Shown here one piece after another: positions 45,695 to 54,305 of a DNA stretch of 64,000 nucleotides; positions within the stretch are counted from its first letter, which is position 1; each line of letters starts with the position of its first letter. The stretch comes from UBA4738 sp002413305. Lineage in GTDB: Bacteria > Actinomycetota > UBA4738. The stretch is from positions 1 through 64,000 of the forward strand of contig DAIUAM010000017.1 of the NCBI GenBank assembly GCA_036847185.1, written 5' to 3'. The notes under the pieces were generated by a model. It did no database searches. It saw only the letters and a program-made list of their open reading frames with translations, and was not told where the DNA came from. The position numbers were made by a program, and so were the translations under genes.

Positions 45695-45728
45695 CGTAGG
45701 GTGCCTATGCGCCGTAGGGCACCCTACG
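45695..45728. terminator. Inverted repeat upstream of purA
   Basis: CGTAGGGTGCC (45695-45705) and GGCACCCTACG (45718-45728) form a perfect 11-bp stem with a 12-nt loop. The right arm itself contains a smaller palindrome (CGTAGGG-CA-CCCTACG). It lies about 75 nt before the purA -10 element, so it could terminate the upstream gene or be a repressor operator. Confidence 0.45.
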
Positions 45729-45802
45729 CCGTTCCGTTCGTTCTCGGCGCGATCGGATCCGACGGGCCGCCACCACCACCCCTTCGCCGGCGCCCGTCTC
45801 GG

Positions 45803-45808
45803 TAGAAT
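45803..45808 (+). promoter_or_regulatory. -10 element giving a leaderless purA transcript
   Basis: TAGAAT ends 6 nt before the purA GTG at 45815, so transcription would start at or within 1 nt of the start codon. No good -35 is visible at 16-18 nt upstream. No ribosome-binding site precedes purA, which agrees with leaderless initiation. Confidence 0.55.
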
Positions 45809-45814
45809 CCCTCC

Positions 45815-47095
45815 GTGCCGGCGACCATCCTGGTGGGAACCCAGTGGGGCGACGAGGGCAAGGGGAAGGCCACCGATCTCCTGGCCGGCCAGACCGACTT
45901 CGTCGTCCGCTACCAGGGCGGGAACAACGCGGGCCACACCGTCATCGCCGGCGGCCGGACGCTCAAGCTGCACCTCGTCCCGAGCGGCATCCTCTATCCG
46001 CACGTCACGACCGTCATCGCCGACGGAGTGGTGATCGACCCGGGGATCTTGATCGAGGAGCTGGACACCCTGCACGGCCTGGGTATCGACACGTCCCGGC
46101 TGGTCATCTCGGGCAACGCGCACCTGATCATGCCCTACCACCTGGAGATGGACAAGGTCACCGAGCGCTACCTCGGCAAGCATTCGCTGGGGACGACGAA
46201 GCGCGGTATCGGGCCGGCTTACGCGGACAAGGCGACCCGGATTGGATTGCGGGTCCAGGACCTCACCGACCCGAAGATCTTCCGGGAGAAGCTCGACGTG
46301 GTCCTGAAGGAGAAGAACCTCATCCTCACCAGGATCTACAACCGGCTCCCGCTCGACGGAGAGAAGATCGCCACCGACTACCTCTCCAAGGGCGAACGCC
46401 TCGCCCCGCACATCGCCGATACCAGCGCACTGCTGTACCGTGCGTTGCGGGACGGCAAGCGGGTGATGCTGGAGGGGGCGCAGGGCACGCTGCTCGATCT
46501 GGACCACGGGACCTATCCGTTCGTCACCTCCTCGAACCCGGTGGCCGGCGGAGCGCTCACCGGGAGTGGCCTCGGTCCCAAGGAGGTCGACCGGGTGATC
46601 GGCGTGGCAAAGGCCTACGTCACGCGCGTGGGGGGCGGGCCGTTCCCCTCTGAGGACACCGGGCCCGCCGGCGAGCAGATGTCGGCAAAGGGGCACGAGT
46701 TCGGCACGACCACCGGCCGGCCGCGCCGGTGCGGGTGGTTCGACGCGGTGCTCCTCCGATACGCGGCCCGGATCAACGGCCTGACCGAGCTGTTCGTCAC
46801 CAAGCTCGATGTGCTCTCCGGGCTGCCCGAGCTGCGGATCTGCGTGGCGTACGAGTTCGAGGGCCGGCGGTTCGAAGACTTCCCGCCCCACCAGACGATC
46901 TTCCACAAGGCCCGGCCGGTGTACGAGGAGGCCGAAGGCTGGCCCGAGGAGATCACCGAGGTCGAACGCTTCGAACAGCTGCCGGCCGCGGCACGGAAGT
47001 ATCTGGGGCGGATGGCCGAGCTCTCCGGCGTCCCGATCCGCAACGTGTCCGTGGGGCCGGACCGGAAGCAGACGCTGGCGGTGGACCCGGCGTGA
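45815..47095 (+). CDS. purA: Adenylosuccinate synthetase
   Basis: A 426-residue GTP-dependent enzyme joining IMP and aspartate to make adenylosuccinate, the committed AMP step. GTQWGDEGKGKATDLLA is the P-loop/IMP site, YQGGNNAGHTVI, GTTKRGIGPAYADKATRIGLRVQDL, EGAQGTLLDLDHGTYPFVTSSN, and TTTGRPRRCGWFDAVLLRYAARINGLTELFVTKLDVL complete the signatures. It starts at GTG 45815 just 6 nt after TAGAAT. It is the first of ten pur genes and overlaps purD (GTGA). Confidence 0.96.
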   Translation: MPATILVGTQWGDEGKGKATDLLAGQTDFVVRYQGGNNAGHTVIAGGRTLKLHLVPSGILYPHVTTVIADGVVIDPGILIEELDTLHGLGIDTSRLVISGNAHLIMPYHLEMDKVTERYLGKHSLGTTKRGIGPAYADKATRIGLRVQDLTDPKIFREKLDVVLKEKNLILTRIYNRLPLDGEKIATDYLSKGERLAPHIADTSALLYRALRDGKRVMLEGAQGTLLDLDHGTYPFVTSSNPVAGGALTGSGLGPKEVDRVIGVAKAYVTRVGGGPFPSEDTGPAGEQMSAKGHEFGTTTGRPRRCGWFDAVLLRYAARINGLTELFVTKLDVLSGLPELRICVAYEFEGRRFEDFPPHQTIFHKARPVYEEAEGWPEEITEVERFEQLPAAARKYLGRMAELSGVPIRNVSVGPDRKQTLAVDPA

Positions 47096-48360
47096 GGGTG
47101 CTGGTCGTCGGCGGGGGCGGCCGCGAGCACGCCTTGTGCTGGGCGCTGGCCCGAAGCTCGCGAGTCGACCGCCTGTTCGCGGCACCGGGGAACGCCGGGA
47201 CCGCGGACCTGGCCGAACCGGTGCCGACGCCGGCGACGGAGGTCGACGCGCTGGCCGGATTCGCGCACGAGCGGGCGATCGACCTGACCGTGGTCGGGCC
47301 GGAGGCGCCGTTGGTGGATGGGCTGGCGGACGCGTTCGACGCGCGGGGGCTGGCAGTGTTCGGGCCCGACCGGGCGGCGGCGCGGCTGGAAGGCTCGAAG
47401 GCGTGGGCCCGGAAGCTGTGCGACGACCACGGCATCCCGGCCCCACGGTCCCGGGAGTTCACGGACCTCGCGCCCGCCCTGGCCTTCCTGGACGAGGTCG
47501 GCGGGCCTCCGTTCGTGGTGAAGGCGGACGGGCTCGCCGCCGGGAAGGGCGTGACGGTGGCCGAGGACCGGACTGCCGCCGAGGCGGCCCTCCGGGCGTG
47601 CCTGGTGGACCGGCAATTCGGCGACGCCGGCGACACCGTCCTGGTGGAGGAGTACCTCGAGGGCCGGGAGGTCTCGGCGGTGGCCCTGTGCGACGGGGAG
47701 ACGGTCGTGCCGCTCGCGCTGGCCCAGGACCACAAGCGGGTCTGGGACGCTGACCGCGGGCCGAACACCGGCGGGATGGGCGCGTACAGCCCGCTCGCCT
47801 GGGTCGGGGATGCCAAGGAGTCGCAGATCGTCGACGGCATCCTCCAGCGGACGGCACGGGCCCTGGCCGCCGAAGGCGTTCGGTACCGGGGGGTCATCTA
47901 TGCGGGGTTGATGCTCACGGCCGAGGGTCCGAAGGTGCTCGAGTACAACTGCCGGTTCGGCGACCCGGAGACCCAGGTCGTCCTGCCGCGCCTGCGGAGC
48001 GACCTGGCCGAAGCGCTCCTGGCGTGCGTGGAGGGCGATCTCGGGCAGCACCCCGTCGAGTGGTCGCCGGACGCCTGCGTGGGGGTGGTGCTGGCGTCCA
48101 GGGGCTATCCGGGGCCGTACCCGACCGGCATGCCGATCGAAGGGCTGGACAAGGCGGCAGCGACGGCCGGCCTGCCCGTGTTCCATTCCGGGACCGCCGT
48201 CCGTGACGGTAGAGTGGTCACCGCAGGGGGAAGGGTGCTCACGGTTTCCGCGCTCGGGCCGACGGTACAGGATGCCCGCGACCGCGCGTACGAGGCCTGC
48301 TCCCTGATCGAGTTCGACGGGCTGCACTTCCGGCGCGACATCGCGGAGAGGACGCCATGA
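47092..48360 (+). CDS. purD: Phosphoribosylamine-glycine ligase
   Basis: A 422-residue ATP-grasp enzyme forming GAR, step 2 of purine synthesis. VLVVGGGGREHALCWAL opens the N-domain. The ATP-grasp core has FVVKADGLAAGKGVTVAEDRTAAEAAL and VEEYLEGREVSAVALCDG, and DHKRVWDADRGPNTGGMGAYSP and EYNCRFGDPETQVVLPRL are diagnostic. The start GTG overlaps the purA stop by 4 nt, and its stop overlaps purE (ATGA). Confidence 0.95.
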   Translation: MRVLVVGGGGREHALCWALARSSRVDRLFAAPGNAGTADLAEPVPTPATEVDALAGFAHERAIDLTVVGPEAPLVDGLADAFDARGLAVFGPDRAAARLEGSKAWARKLCDDHGIPAPRSREFTDLAPALAFLDEVGGPPFVVKADGLAAGKGVTVAEDRTAAEAALRACLVDRQFGDAGDTVLVEEYLEGREVSAVALCDGETVVPLALAQDHKRVWDADRGPNTGGMGAYSPLAWVGDAKESQIVDGILQRTARALAAEGVRYRGVIYAGLMLTAEGPKVLEYNCRFGDPETQVVLPRLRSDLAEALLACVEGDLGQHPVEWSPDACVGVVLASRGYPGPYPTGMPIEGLDKAAATAGLPVFHSGTAVRDGRVVTAGGRVLTVSALGPTVQDARDRAYEACSLIEFDGLHFRRDIAERTP

Positions 48361-48869
48361 GCGGAGAGCTGGAGACCGAACAGACCTGGCCGCCCGAGGA
48401 GGCCGCAGCCCCGAAGGTCGGCATCCTGTGCGGATCGGCGTCCGACCTGCCGGTGATGCAGCAGGGGACGGCGATCCTCGAGCGGTTCGGCATCCCGCAC
48501 GAGCTGCGGGTGATCTCGGCGCACCGCAACCCCGACCTGGTCGACGAGTACGCGCGCACGGCGGACGAGCGAGGCCTGGTCGTCATCATCTGCGGGGCCG
48601 GGATGGCGAACCACCTGGCCGGTGCGGTGGCGGCCCGGACGGCGCTGCCGGTGATCGGGGTGCCGCTCTCCGGTTCGAAGCTGGGCGGCATGGACGCGCT
48701 GTACTCGACGGTACAGATGCCTCGCGGCGTCCCCGTGGCCACGGTGGCCATCGACGGCGCCACGAACGCGGCGATCCTCGCCGCGCAGATCCTGGCCGTC
48801 CGCGACGAGGCCGTTCGAGTGAAGCTCTACGAGTTCAAGGACCAGCTTGCGGAGGGCTTCCGGCCATGA
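48357..48869 (+). CDS. purE: N5-CAIR mutase (class I PurE)
   Basis: A 170-residue protein. GILCGSASDLPVMQQG and RVISAHRNPDLV carry the active-site Ser/Asp and His of class I PurE, and IICGAGMANHLAGAVAARTALPVIGVPLSG is the CAIR pocket. Class I PurE normally needs PurK to supply N5-CAIR, but no purK is in the operon, so it is either elsewhere or the carboxylation is done by bicarbonate/CO2 directly. About 20 extra acidic residues precede the core. It overlaps purD by 4 nt. Confidence 0.93.
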   Translation: MSGELETEQTWPPEEAAAPKVGILCGSASDLPVMQQGTAILERFGIPHELRVISAHRNPDLVDEYARTADERGLVVIICGAGMANHLAGAVAARTALPVIGVPLSGSKLGGMDALYSTVQMPRGVPVATVAIDGATNAAILAAQILAVRDEAVRVKLYEFKDQLAEGFRP

Positions 48870-48903
48870 GCATGCCCGGCCGGCGCGCCGGTGGGCCGAG
48901 CGC

Positions 48904-50220
48904 GTGATCCCTCGCTACACCCTCCCCGAGATGGCCGCGGTCTGGTCCGAGGAGACCAAGCTGGCCAACTGGCTTCGGATCGAGCTGTTGGCCTGCCGGG
49001 CGTGGGCCCGGCTGGGCGTCGTCCCGCCGGAAGACCTGGAGCAGATCGAGCGGCGGGCCATCGTTCCCACGCCCGAGCGCGTCGACGAGATCGAACGGGT
49101 CACGAACCACGACGTCGCCGCATTCGTCGACGCGGTCGCCGAACCGATCGGCGAGGCCGGCCGGTGGATCCACTTCGGGCTCACGTCCTCCGACGTCCTG
49201 GACACCGGGCTGGCGCTCCAGATGCGGGACGCCTGCGACCTGGTCCTGGCCAAGCTGGAGACCCTGCTGGCGGTGGTGAAGCGGCGGGCGCTGGAGCACC
49301 GCGACACGATCTGCATCGGCCGCACCCACGGCGTCCACGCCGAACCCACCACCTTCGGGCACAAGCTCGCCGTGTGGGCCTTCGAGCTGGACCGGGACCG
49401 GTCCCGGCTGCGGGCGGCCCGCCAGGCGGTGAGCGTCGGCAAGCTCTCCGGTGTGGTCGGGACCTATTCGCAGGTCGAACCCGCGGTGGAGGAGTTCGTG
49501 TGCGCGGAGCTCGGCCTGAAGGCCGCCGAAGCCGCCACGCAGGTCGTCCAGCGCGATGTCCACGCCGAGTTCCTCTGGGCACTGGCCGCCACCGCCGCCA
49601 CGCTCGAGAAGATCGCTCTGGAGATCCGCCACCTGGCGCGCACGGAGGTCCGGGAGGTCCAGGAGCCGTTCGGCCGCGGCCAGAAGGGCAGCTCCGCCAT
49701 GCCGCACAAGCGCAATCCCGTCCTGTGCGAGCGGATCTGCGGACTGGCCCGGCTGGTCCGGTCGAACCTCCAGGCCGCGCTGGAGGACGTGGCCCTGTGG
49801 CACGAGCGGGACATCTCTCACTCCAGCGTCGAACGCGTGATCCTGCCCGACTCGAGCATCACCGTCGACTACCTGCTGCATCTCGCCATACGCGTGGTGG
49901 ACGGCCTGGTCGTCGACCCCGACCGGATGCGGACGAACCTCGATTCGACCGGCGGGCTCTTCTTCTCGCAGCGGATCCTGTCCGCCCTGGTCGCGGCCGG
50001 CGTGCCCCGGGAGGAGGCCTATCGCGCCGTCCAGCGAGCGGCCGCGCGCACGTGGGAACAGGGCCTGCACTTCCGGGAGGAGGCCTGGGCCGAGATCGAA
50101 CCGCTCGGCGTGATCGGCCGCGAGGAGTTCTGGGCGCTGTTCGTCCTCGATCCCTTCGTCCGCAACCTCGACGGGATGTTCGCCCGGCTGGAGAAGCTCG
50201 ATGCCTCGGAGGGCTCATGA
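48904..50220 (+). CDS. purB: Adenylosuccinate lyase
   Basis: A 438-residue homotetrameric lyase that cleaves SAICAR and adenylosuccinate, so it serves both IMP and AMP synthesis. IPRYTLPEMAAVWSEETKLANWL is the typical start, TNHDVAAFVDAV and GLTSSDVLDTGLALQ carry active-site residues, and KGSSAMPHKRNPVLCERICGLARL is the fumarase-superfamily signature loop. GTG 48904 sits 34 nt after the purE stop and best fits the family's N-terminus; upstream in-frame codons run into purE. The stop overlaps purC (ATGA). Confidence 0.95.
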   Translation: MIPRYTLPEMAAVWSEETKLANWLRIELLACRAWARLGVVPPEDLEQIERRAIVPTPERVDEIERVTNHDVAAFVDAVAEPIGEAGRWIHFGLTSSDVLDTGLALQMRDACDLVLAKLETLLAVVKRRALEHRDTICIGRTHGVHAEPTTFGHKLAVWAFELDRDRSRLRAARQAVSVGKLSGVVGTYSQVEPAVEEFVCAELGLKAAEAATQVVQRDVHAEFLWALAATAATLEKIALEIRHLARTEVREVQEPFGRGQKGSSAMPHKRNPVLCERICGLARLVRSNLQAALEDVALWHERDISHSSVERVILPDSSITVDYLLHLAIRVVDGLVVDPDRMRTNLDSTGGLFFSQRILSALVAAGVPREEAYRAVQRAAARTWEQGLHFREEAWAEIEPLGVIGREEFWALFVLDPFVRNLDGMFARLEKLDASEGS

Positions 50221-51119
50221 CCGCCCTCTCGGAGCACCTGCACGGACGAGGCAAGGTCCGTGACCTGTTCGATGCGGGCGATGACCTGCTGATGGTGGCC
50301 ACGGACCGGATCTCGGCGTTCGATGTGGTATTGCCCGATCCGATCCCGGACAAGGGGAGGGTGCTGACCGGGCTCTCGCTCTACTGGTTCGGCTTGACCC
50401 AGGGCATCATCGGGAATCACCTCTTGACGGCGGTCGCTTCCTCCTTCCCGCCACCGTTCTCAGGGTCCTCGAGGGAGCTCGCAGCCCGGGCCATGCTGGT
50501 CAAGCGGGCCGAGATGGTCCCCATCGAATGCGTGGCCCGGGGCTACCTCGCCGGGAGCGGGTGGAAGGAGTACCGGTCGAACGGGAGCGTGTGCGGCATC
50601 CCGCTCCCGACCGGGCTGGTGGAAAGCGAGCAGCTCCCCGAGCCGATCTTCACCCCGGCCACGAAGGAGGCCAACGGCCACGACCTCAACATCTCCCTGG
50701 AGGGGACCGCCGAGCGCGTGGGCCGGGGCCTGGCCGAGCGCCTGAAGGAGGCCACGCTCGCGCTCTACGAGTTCGCGGCGGCCCACGCGCTGGAGCGGGG
50801 GATCGTGCTAGCCGACACCAAGTTCGAGTTCGGCTTCGCCGGCGGGGAGCTGATCCTGTGCGACGAGGTCCTGACCCCCGACTCCTCCCGGTTCTGGCCG
50901 GCCGACCGGTACGAACCGGGCCACGGCCAGCCCTCGTTCGACAAGCAGTACGTGCGGGACTGGCTCGACGCGAGCGGATGGGACCACGAGCCGCCACCCC
51001 CGAGGCTCCCCGGCGAGGTGGTCGAACAGACGGCTTCCCGGTACCGCGAGGCGTACGAACGGATCACCGGCGAGCCTTTCGCCGCGTACCTCGCCCGCAT
51101 GGGGGTGCCGGCCGAGTGA
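50217..51119 (+). CDS. purC: SAICAR synthetase
   Basis: A 300-residue ligase that adds aspartate to CAIR. GRGKVRDLFDAGDDLLMVATDRISAFDVVLPDPIPDKG, CVARGYLAGSGWKEY, LPEPIFTPATKEANGHDLNI and LADTKFEFGF with LCDEVLTPDSSRFWPADRYEPG and SFDKQYVRDWLD are the standard family motifs of the longer, eukaryote-like class. It overlaps purB and purS by 4 nt each. Confidence 0.96.
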   Translation: MTALSEHLHGRGKVRDLFDAGDDLLMVATDRISAFDVVLPDPIPDKGRVLTGLSLYWFGLTQGIIGNHLLTAVASSFPPPFSGSSRELAARAMLVKRAEMVPIECVARGYLAGSGWKEYRSNGSVCGIPLPTGLVESEQLPEPIFTPATKEANGHDLNISLEGTAERVGRGLAERLKEATLALYEFAAAHALERGIVLADTKFEFGFAGGELILCDEVLTPDSSRFWPADRYEPGHGQPSFDKQYVRDWLDASGWDHEPPPPRLPGEVVEQTASRYREAYERITGEPFAAYLARMGVPAE

Positions 51120-51370
51120 AGTTCCGGTTCGAGGTGCTGGTATCCCTGAAGGAGGGCCTCCTCGACCCACAGGGGAAGGCCGTCCAGAACGCGCTGCCCA
51201 CCCTCGGCTGGTCGAACGTGTCCGACGTCCGCGTCGGCAAGCACATCGAGCTGGTGGTCGAAGCCGACGACGAAGCCGCTGCCCGATCCCAGGTCGAGGA
51301 GATGGCCCGGCGGTTCCTTTCGAACCCGGTGATCGAGGACTTCCGGGTGCTGGCGGCGGAGGAGGCTTGA
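51116..51370 (+). CDS. purS: FGAM synthetase subunit PurS
   Basis: An 84-residue small subunit of the PurLQS complex: FRFEVLVSLKEGLLDPQGKAVQNALPTLGW and RVGKHIELVVEADDEAAARSQVEEMARRFLSNPVIEDF are diagnostic. It bridges PurQ and the small-type PurL. The GTG start overlaps the purC stop. Confidence 0.95.
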   Translation: MKFRFEVLVSLKEGLLDPQGKAVQNALPTLGWSNVSDVRVGKHIELVVEADDEAAARSQVEEMARRFLSNPVIEDFRVLAAEEA

Positions 51371-52080
51371 TGGCAGAGGCCCGGGTCGGTGTGGTGACGT
51401 TCCCCGGCTCCTTGGACGACCGGGACGCGCTTCGGGCTGTGGCGTTCATGGGTGGCGAGCCGGTCGCCGTGTGGCACCAGGCGACGACCTTGGACGGGGT
51501 CGATGCGGTCATCCTGCCCGGCGGGTTCTCGTACGGGGATTACCTCCGGACGGGGGCGATCGCCCGGTTCGCGCCGGTCATGGCGGCGGTCCAGGAGTTC
51601 GCCTCCGGCGGCGGGCCGGTGCTGGGGATCTGCAACGGGTTCCAGATCCTCTGCGAGGCCGGACTCCTGCCGGGCGCGCTGATCCGGAACCGGGGCCTGG
51701 CCTTCGTGTGCCGGTGGATCCACATCCGTTCGGAAGGACTGCCCGGGTCGGCCGACGCGCCGCGCGGGGAGGTCCTCCACATCCCGGTCAAGCACGGCGA
51801 GGGCCAGTTCGTCGCCTCCGCGGAGGAGCTCGAACGCATCGAATCCGAAGGTCTGGTGGCGTTCCGGTACTGCTCGGCGGAGGGGATGGTCGACGAGCGG
51901 TTCAATCCCAACGGCGCCACCCACGGCATCGCTGGCGTGCGGAACGAGGCCGGCAACGTCCTCGGGATGATGCCGCATCCCGAACACGCCGTCGACCCGG
52001 ACCTCGGTCCGACCGGCGGCCAGCACGTCCTGGAATGGCTGCTCGCTGCCGCCCGCGCTCGAGTCGGCGCCGTCACATGA
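51370..52080 (+). CDS. purQ: FGAM synthetase glutaminase subunit PurQ
   Basis: A 236-residue class I glutamine amidotransferase supplying ammonia to PurL. VVTFPGSLDDRDALRAV and ILPGGFSYGDYLRTGAIARF are at the N-terminus, GICNGFQILCEAGLLPGAL carries the nucleophilic Cys, and MMPHPEHAVDP carries the catalytic His (Glu two residues later). ATG 51370 shares one base with the purS stop. Its stop overlaps purL by 4 nt. Confidence 0.95.
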   Translation: MAEARVGVVTFPGSLDDRDALRAVAFMGGEPVAVWHQATTLDGVDAVILPGGFSYGDYLRTGAIARFAPVMAAVQEFASGGGPVLGICNGFQILCEAGLLPGALIRNRGLAFVCRWIHIRSEGLPGSADAPRGEVLHIPVKHGEGQFVASAEELERIESEGLVAFRYCSAEGMVDERFNPNGATHGIAGVRNEAGNVLGMMPHPEHAVDPDLGPTGGQHVLEWLLAAARARVGAVT

Positions 52081-54305
52081 CGTCTGCTCCCTCGCCCGAA
52101 CCCCTGCACCGGGCGCTCGGGATGACCGACGAGGAGTACGCCGCCGCCGTCGACAAGCTCGACGGGCGAGAGCCGAACCGGACCGAGCTCGCCATGTTCG
52201 CCGCGATGTGGTCCGAACACTGCTCCTACAAGTCGAGCAAGGTGCATCTGCGGACGCTGCCCACCGAAGGGCCGCAGATCCTGGTCGGGCCGGGACAGGA
52301 CGCCGGGGTTGTGGACGTCGGCGGCGGCACGGCCTGCGTGTTCAAGATCGAGTCGCACTCGCACCCCTCGGCGATCGAGCCGTACCAGGGGGCCGCCACC
52401 GGCGTCGGAGGGATCATCCGGGACATCCTGTCGATGGGGGCTCGGCCGGCCGCGCTGCTCGATCCGCTCCGGTTCGGGCCGCTCGACGACCCCCGGAACC
52501 GGTACCTGTTCTCGGGCGTGGTGGCGGGGATCGGGGGGTACGGGAACTGCATCGGGGTTCCCACGGTGGGGGGCGAGGTGAAGTTCGCCGCCTGCCACGG
52601 CCCGAACCCGACCGTGAACGTCCTGTGCCTGGGCTTCGCCAAGGCCGACCGGGTCCAGGTCGGCCGGCGGGGCGGCGAGGGCAACGTGCTGGTCCTGATC
52701 GGAGCGGCGACGGGTCGGGACGGGATCGGCGGGGTCAGCGTGCTGGCCTCCCGAACCATCGAGGAGGACGCCCATGAGTCCAGGCCCAGCGTCCAGATCG
52801 GCGATCCGTTCGCGGAGAAGCTGCTGGTCGAAGCCTGCCTGGAGCTGGCGGACCGCGGCCTGCTATGGGGCATCCAGGACCTGGGCGGCGCGGGGTTGAC
52901 CTGCGCGATGAGCGAATCGGCCGCCCGGGCGGGTGTCGGGGCCGACCTCGACCTGGACGCCGTCCCGCTCCGCGAACCGGGCATGGAGCCGTTCGAGATC
53001 CTGACCTCGGAGTCGCAGGAGCGGATGCTGGCCATCGTCAGGCCCGAGGACGCCGAAGCGGTGGAGGAGGTCTGCACGCGGTGGGGCCTTCGGGCCAGTC
53101 GGATCGGGAAGCTCCGGGGCGGGTCGGTGCTCGTCGTTCGCCACGGCGGCGAAGTCGTGGCCCGCCTGCCGGCCCGGGCCCTGGCCGACGAGGGGCCCGA
53201 GTACGACCGCCAGCACGAGCCGCCGTCCGGACTGGCCCGCCTGCGCGAAGAGGACCCCGCCGATGCGCCGGCGCCGGCTTCGCTGGAGGACGCCTTCCTG
53301 GAGGTGCTCGGATCGCCCGGGGTGGCCAGCATGCGGTGGGTGTACGAGCAGTACGACTCGCTGGTGCAAGGGGGGACCGTCCTGGGACCCGGGGCCGACG
53401 CCAGCGTGATCCGCCTGGAGGGCACGATCCGGGCGGTGGCCGTCTCGACCGACGGGAACGGCCGGTTCGCGCTCCTCGATCCCTACCTGGGCGGGGCGCA
53501 TGCGGTGGCCGAGGCCGCCCGCAACGTGGCCACCGCCGGCGCCCGTCCTCTGGCGGTCACGAACTGCCTGAACTTCGGGAACCCGGAGCGCCCCGAGGTG
53601 ATGTGGCAGTTCGCGGAGGCGGTCCGGGGGATGGGGGCGGCCTGCCGCGCGCTGGGCACGCCGGTCACCGGGGGCAACGTCAGCTTCTACAACGAATCCG
53701 GGGACTCCGCCGTCTACCCCACGCCGGTCGTCGGGGTGGTCGGCCTGCTCGACGACTACCGCCTGCTGGTGCGCCACGCGTTCCCGTCCGGGGGCCTCTC
53801 GATCTATCTGCTGGGCCGGACGCTGCCCGAGCTGGGCGGATCGCAGTACGCGGACGTCCTTCTGGGGAACGTCACCGGCAAGCCGCCCGCGCTCGACCTG
53901 GACGCCGAAGCAGCCCTCCATCGCTTCCTGTACGACTGCGCGCGCCAGGACCACCTTGCGTCGGCGCACGACTGCAGCGACGGCGGCTTGGCCATCACCC
54001 TGGCCGAGTCCGCCATCGCCGGGGGGGTCGGCTTCACGGTGGCCTCCCCCGAGCCGTCGCTCCCGGCCCACGTCGCGCTGTTCTCCGAGTCGGCCTCCCG
54101 CGTGGTGGTCACCGTTCGGCCCGGCCGGGAGTCGGAGTTCGAATCGCTGGCCGGGTTCCACTCCGTTCCCTACTCGCGACTCGGCCTGACCGGGGGCTCC
54201 CGGCTCCGGTTCGAAGGCGCCTTCGAGGTCGACCTGTCCGACGCGCTGGTCGTGTTCGAGGGCGCCATCCCCAGCCGGATGGCCGGCGAGCGGGTGGCCG
54301 GATGA
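52077..54305 (+). CDS. purL: FGAM synthetase large subunit PurL (small type)
   Basis: A 742-residue ATP-dependent subunit: MWSEHCSYKSSKVHLRTLP (catalytic His), FKIESHSHPSAIEPYQGAATGVGGIIRDI (nucleotide site), VPTVGGEVKF and GIQDLGGAGLTCAMSE are diagnostic, and the second half repeats the fold (GNVSFYNESGDSAVYPTPVVGVVG, SDGGLAITLAES). The size fits the PurLQS-dependent form, in agreement with purS and purQ directly upstream. It overlaps purQ and purF by 4 nt each. Confidence 0.96.
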   Translation: MTSAPSPEPLHRALGMTDEEYAAAVDKLDGREPNRTELAMFAAMWSEHCSYKSSKVHLRTLPTEGPQILVGPGQDAGVVDVGGGTACVFKIESHSHPSAIEPYQGAATGVGGIIRDILSMGARPAALLDPLRFGPLDDPRNRYLFSGVVAGIGGYGNCIGVPTVGGEVKFAACHGPNPTVNVLCLGFAKADRVQVGRRGGEGNVLVLIGAATGRDGIGGVSVLASRTIEEDAHESRPSVQIGDPFAEKLLVEACLELADRGLLWGIQDLGGAGLTCAMSESAARAGVGADLDLDAVPLREPGMEPFEILTSESQERMLAIVRPEDAEAVEEVCTRWGLRASRIGKLRGGSVLVVRHGGEVVARLPARALADEGPEYDRQHEPPSGLARLREEDPADAPAPASLEDAFLEVLGSPGVASMRWVYEQYDSLVQGGTVLGPGADASVIRLEGTIRAVAVSTDGNGRFALLDPYLGGAHAVAEAARNVATAGARPLAVTNCLNFGNPERPEVMWQFAEAVRGMGAACRALGTPVTGGNVSFYNESGDSAVYPTPVVGVVGLLDDYRLLVRHAFPSGGLSIYLLGRTLPELGGSQYADVLLGNVTGKPPALDLDAEAALHRFLYDCARQDHLASAHDCSDGGLAITLAESAIAGGVGFTVASPEPSLPAHVALFSESASRVVVTVRPGRESEFESLAGFHSVPYSRLGLTGGSRLRFEGAFEVDLSDALVVFEGAIPSRMAGERVAG

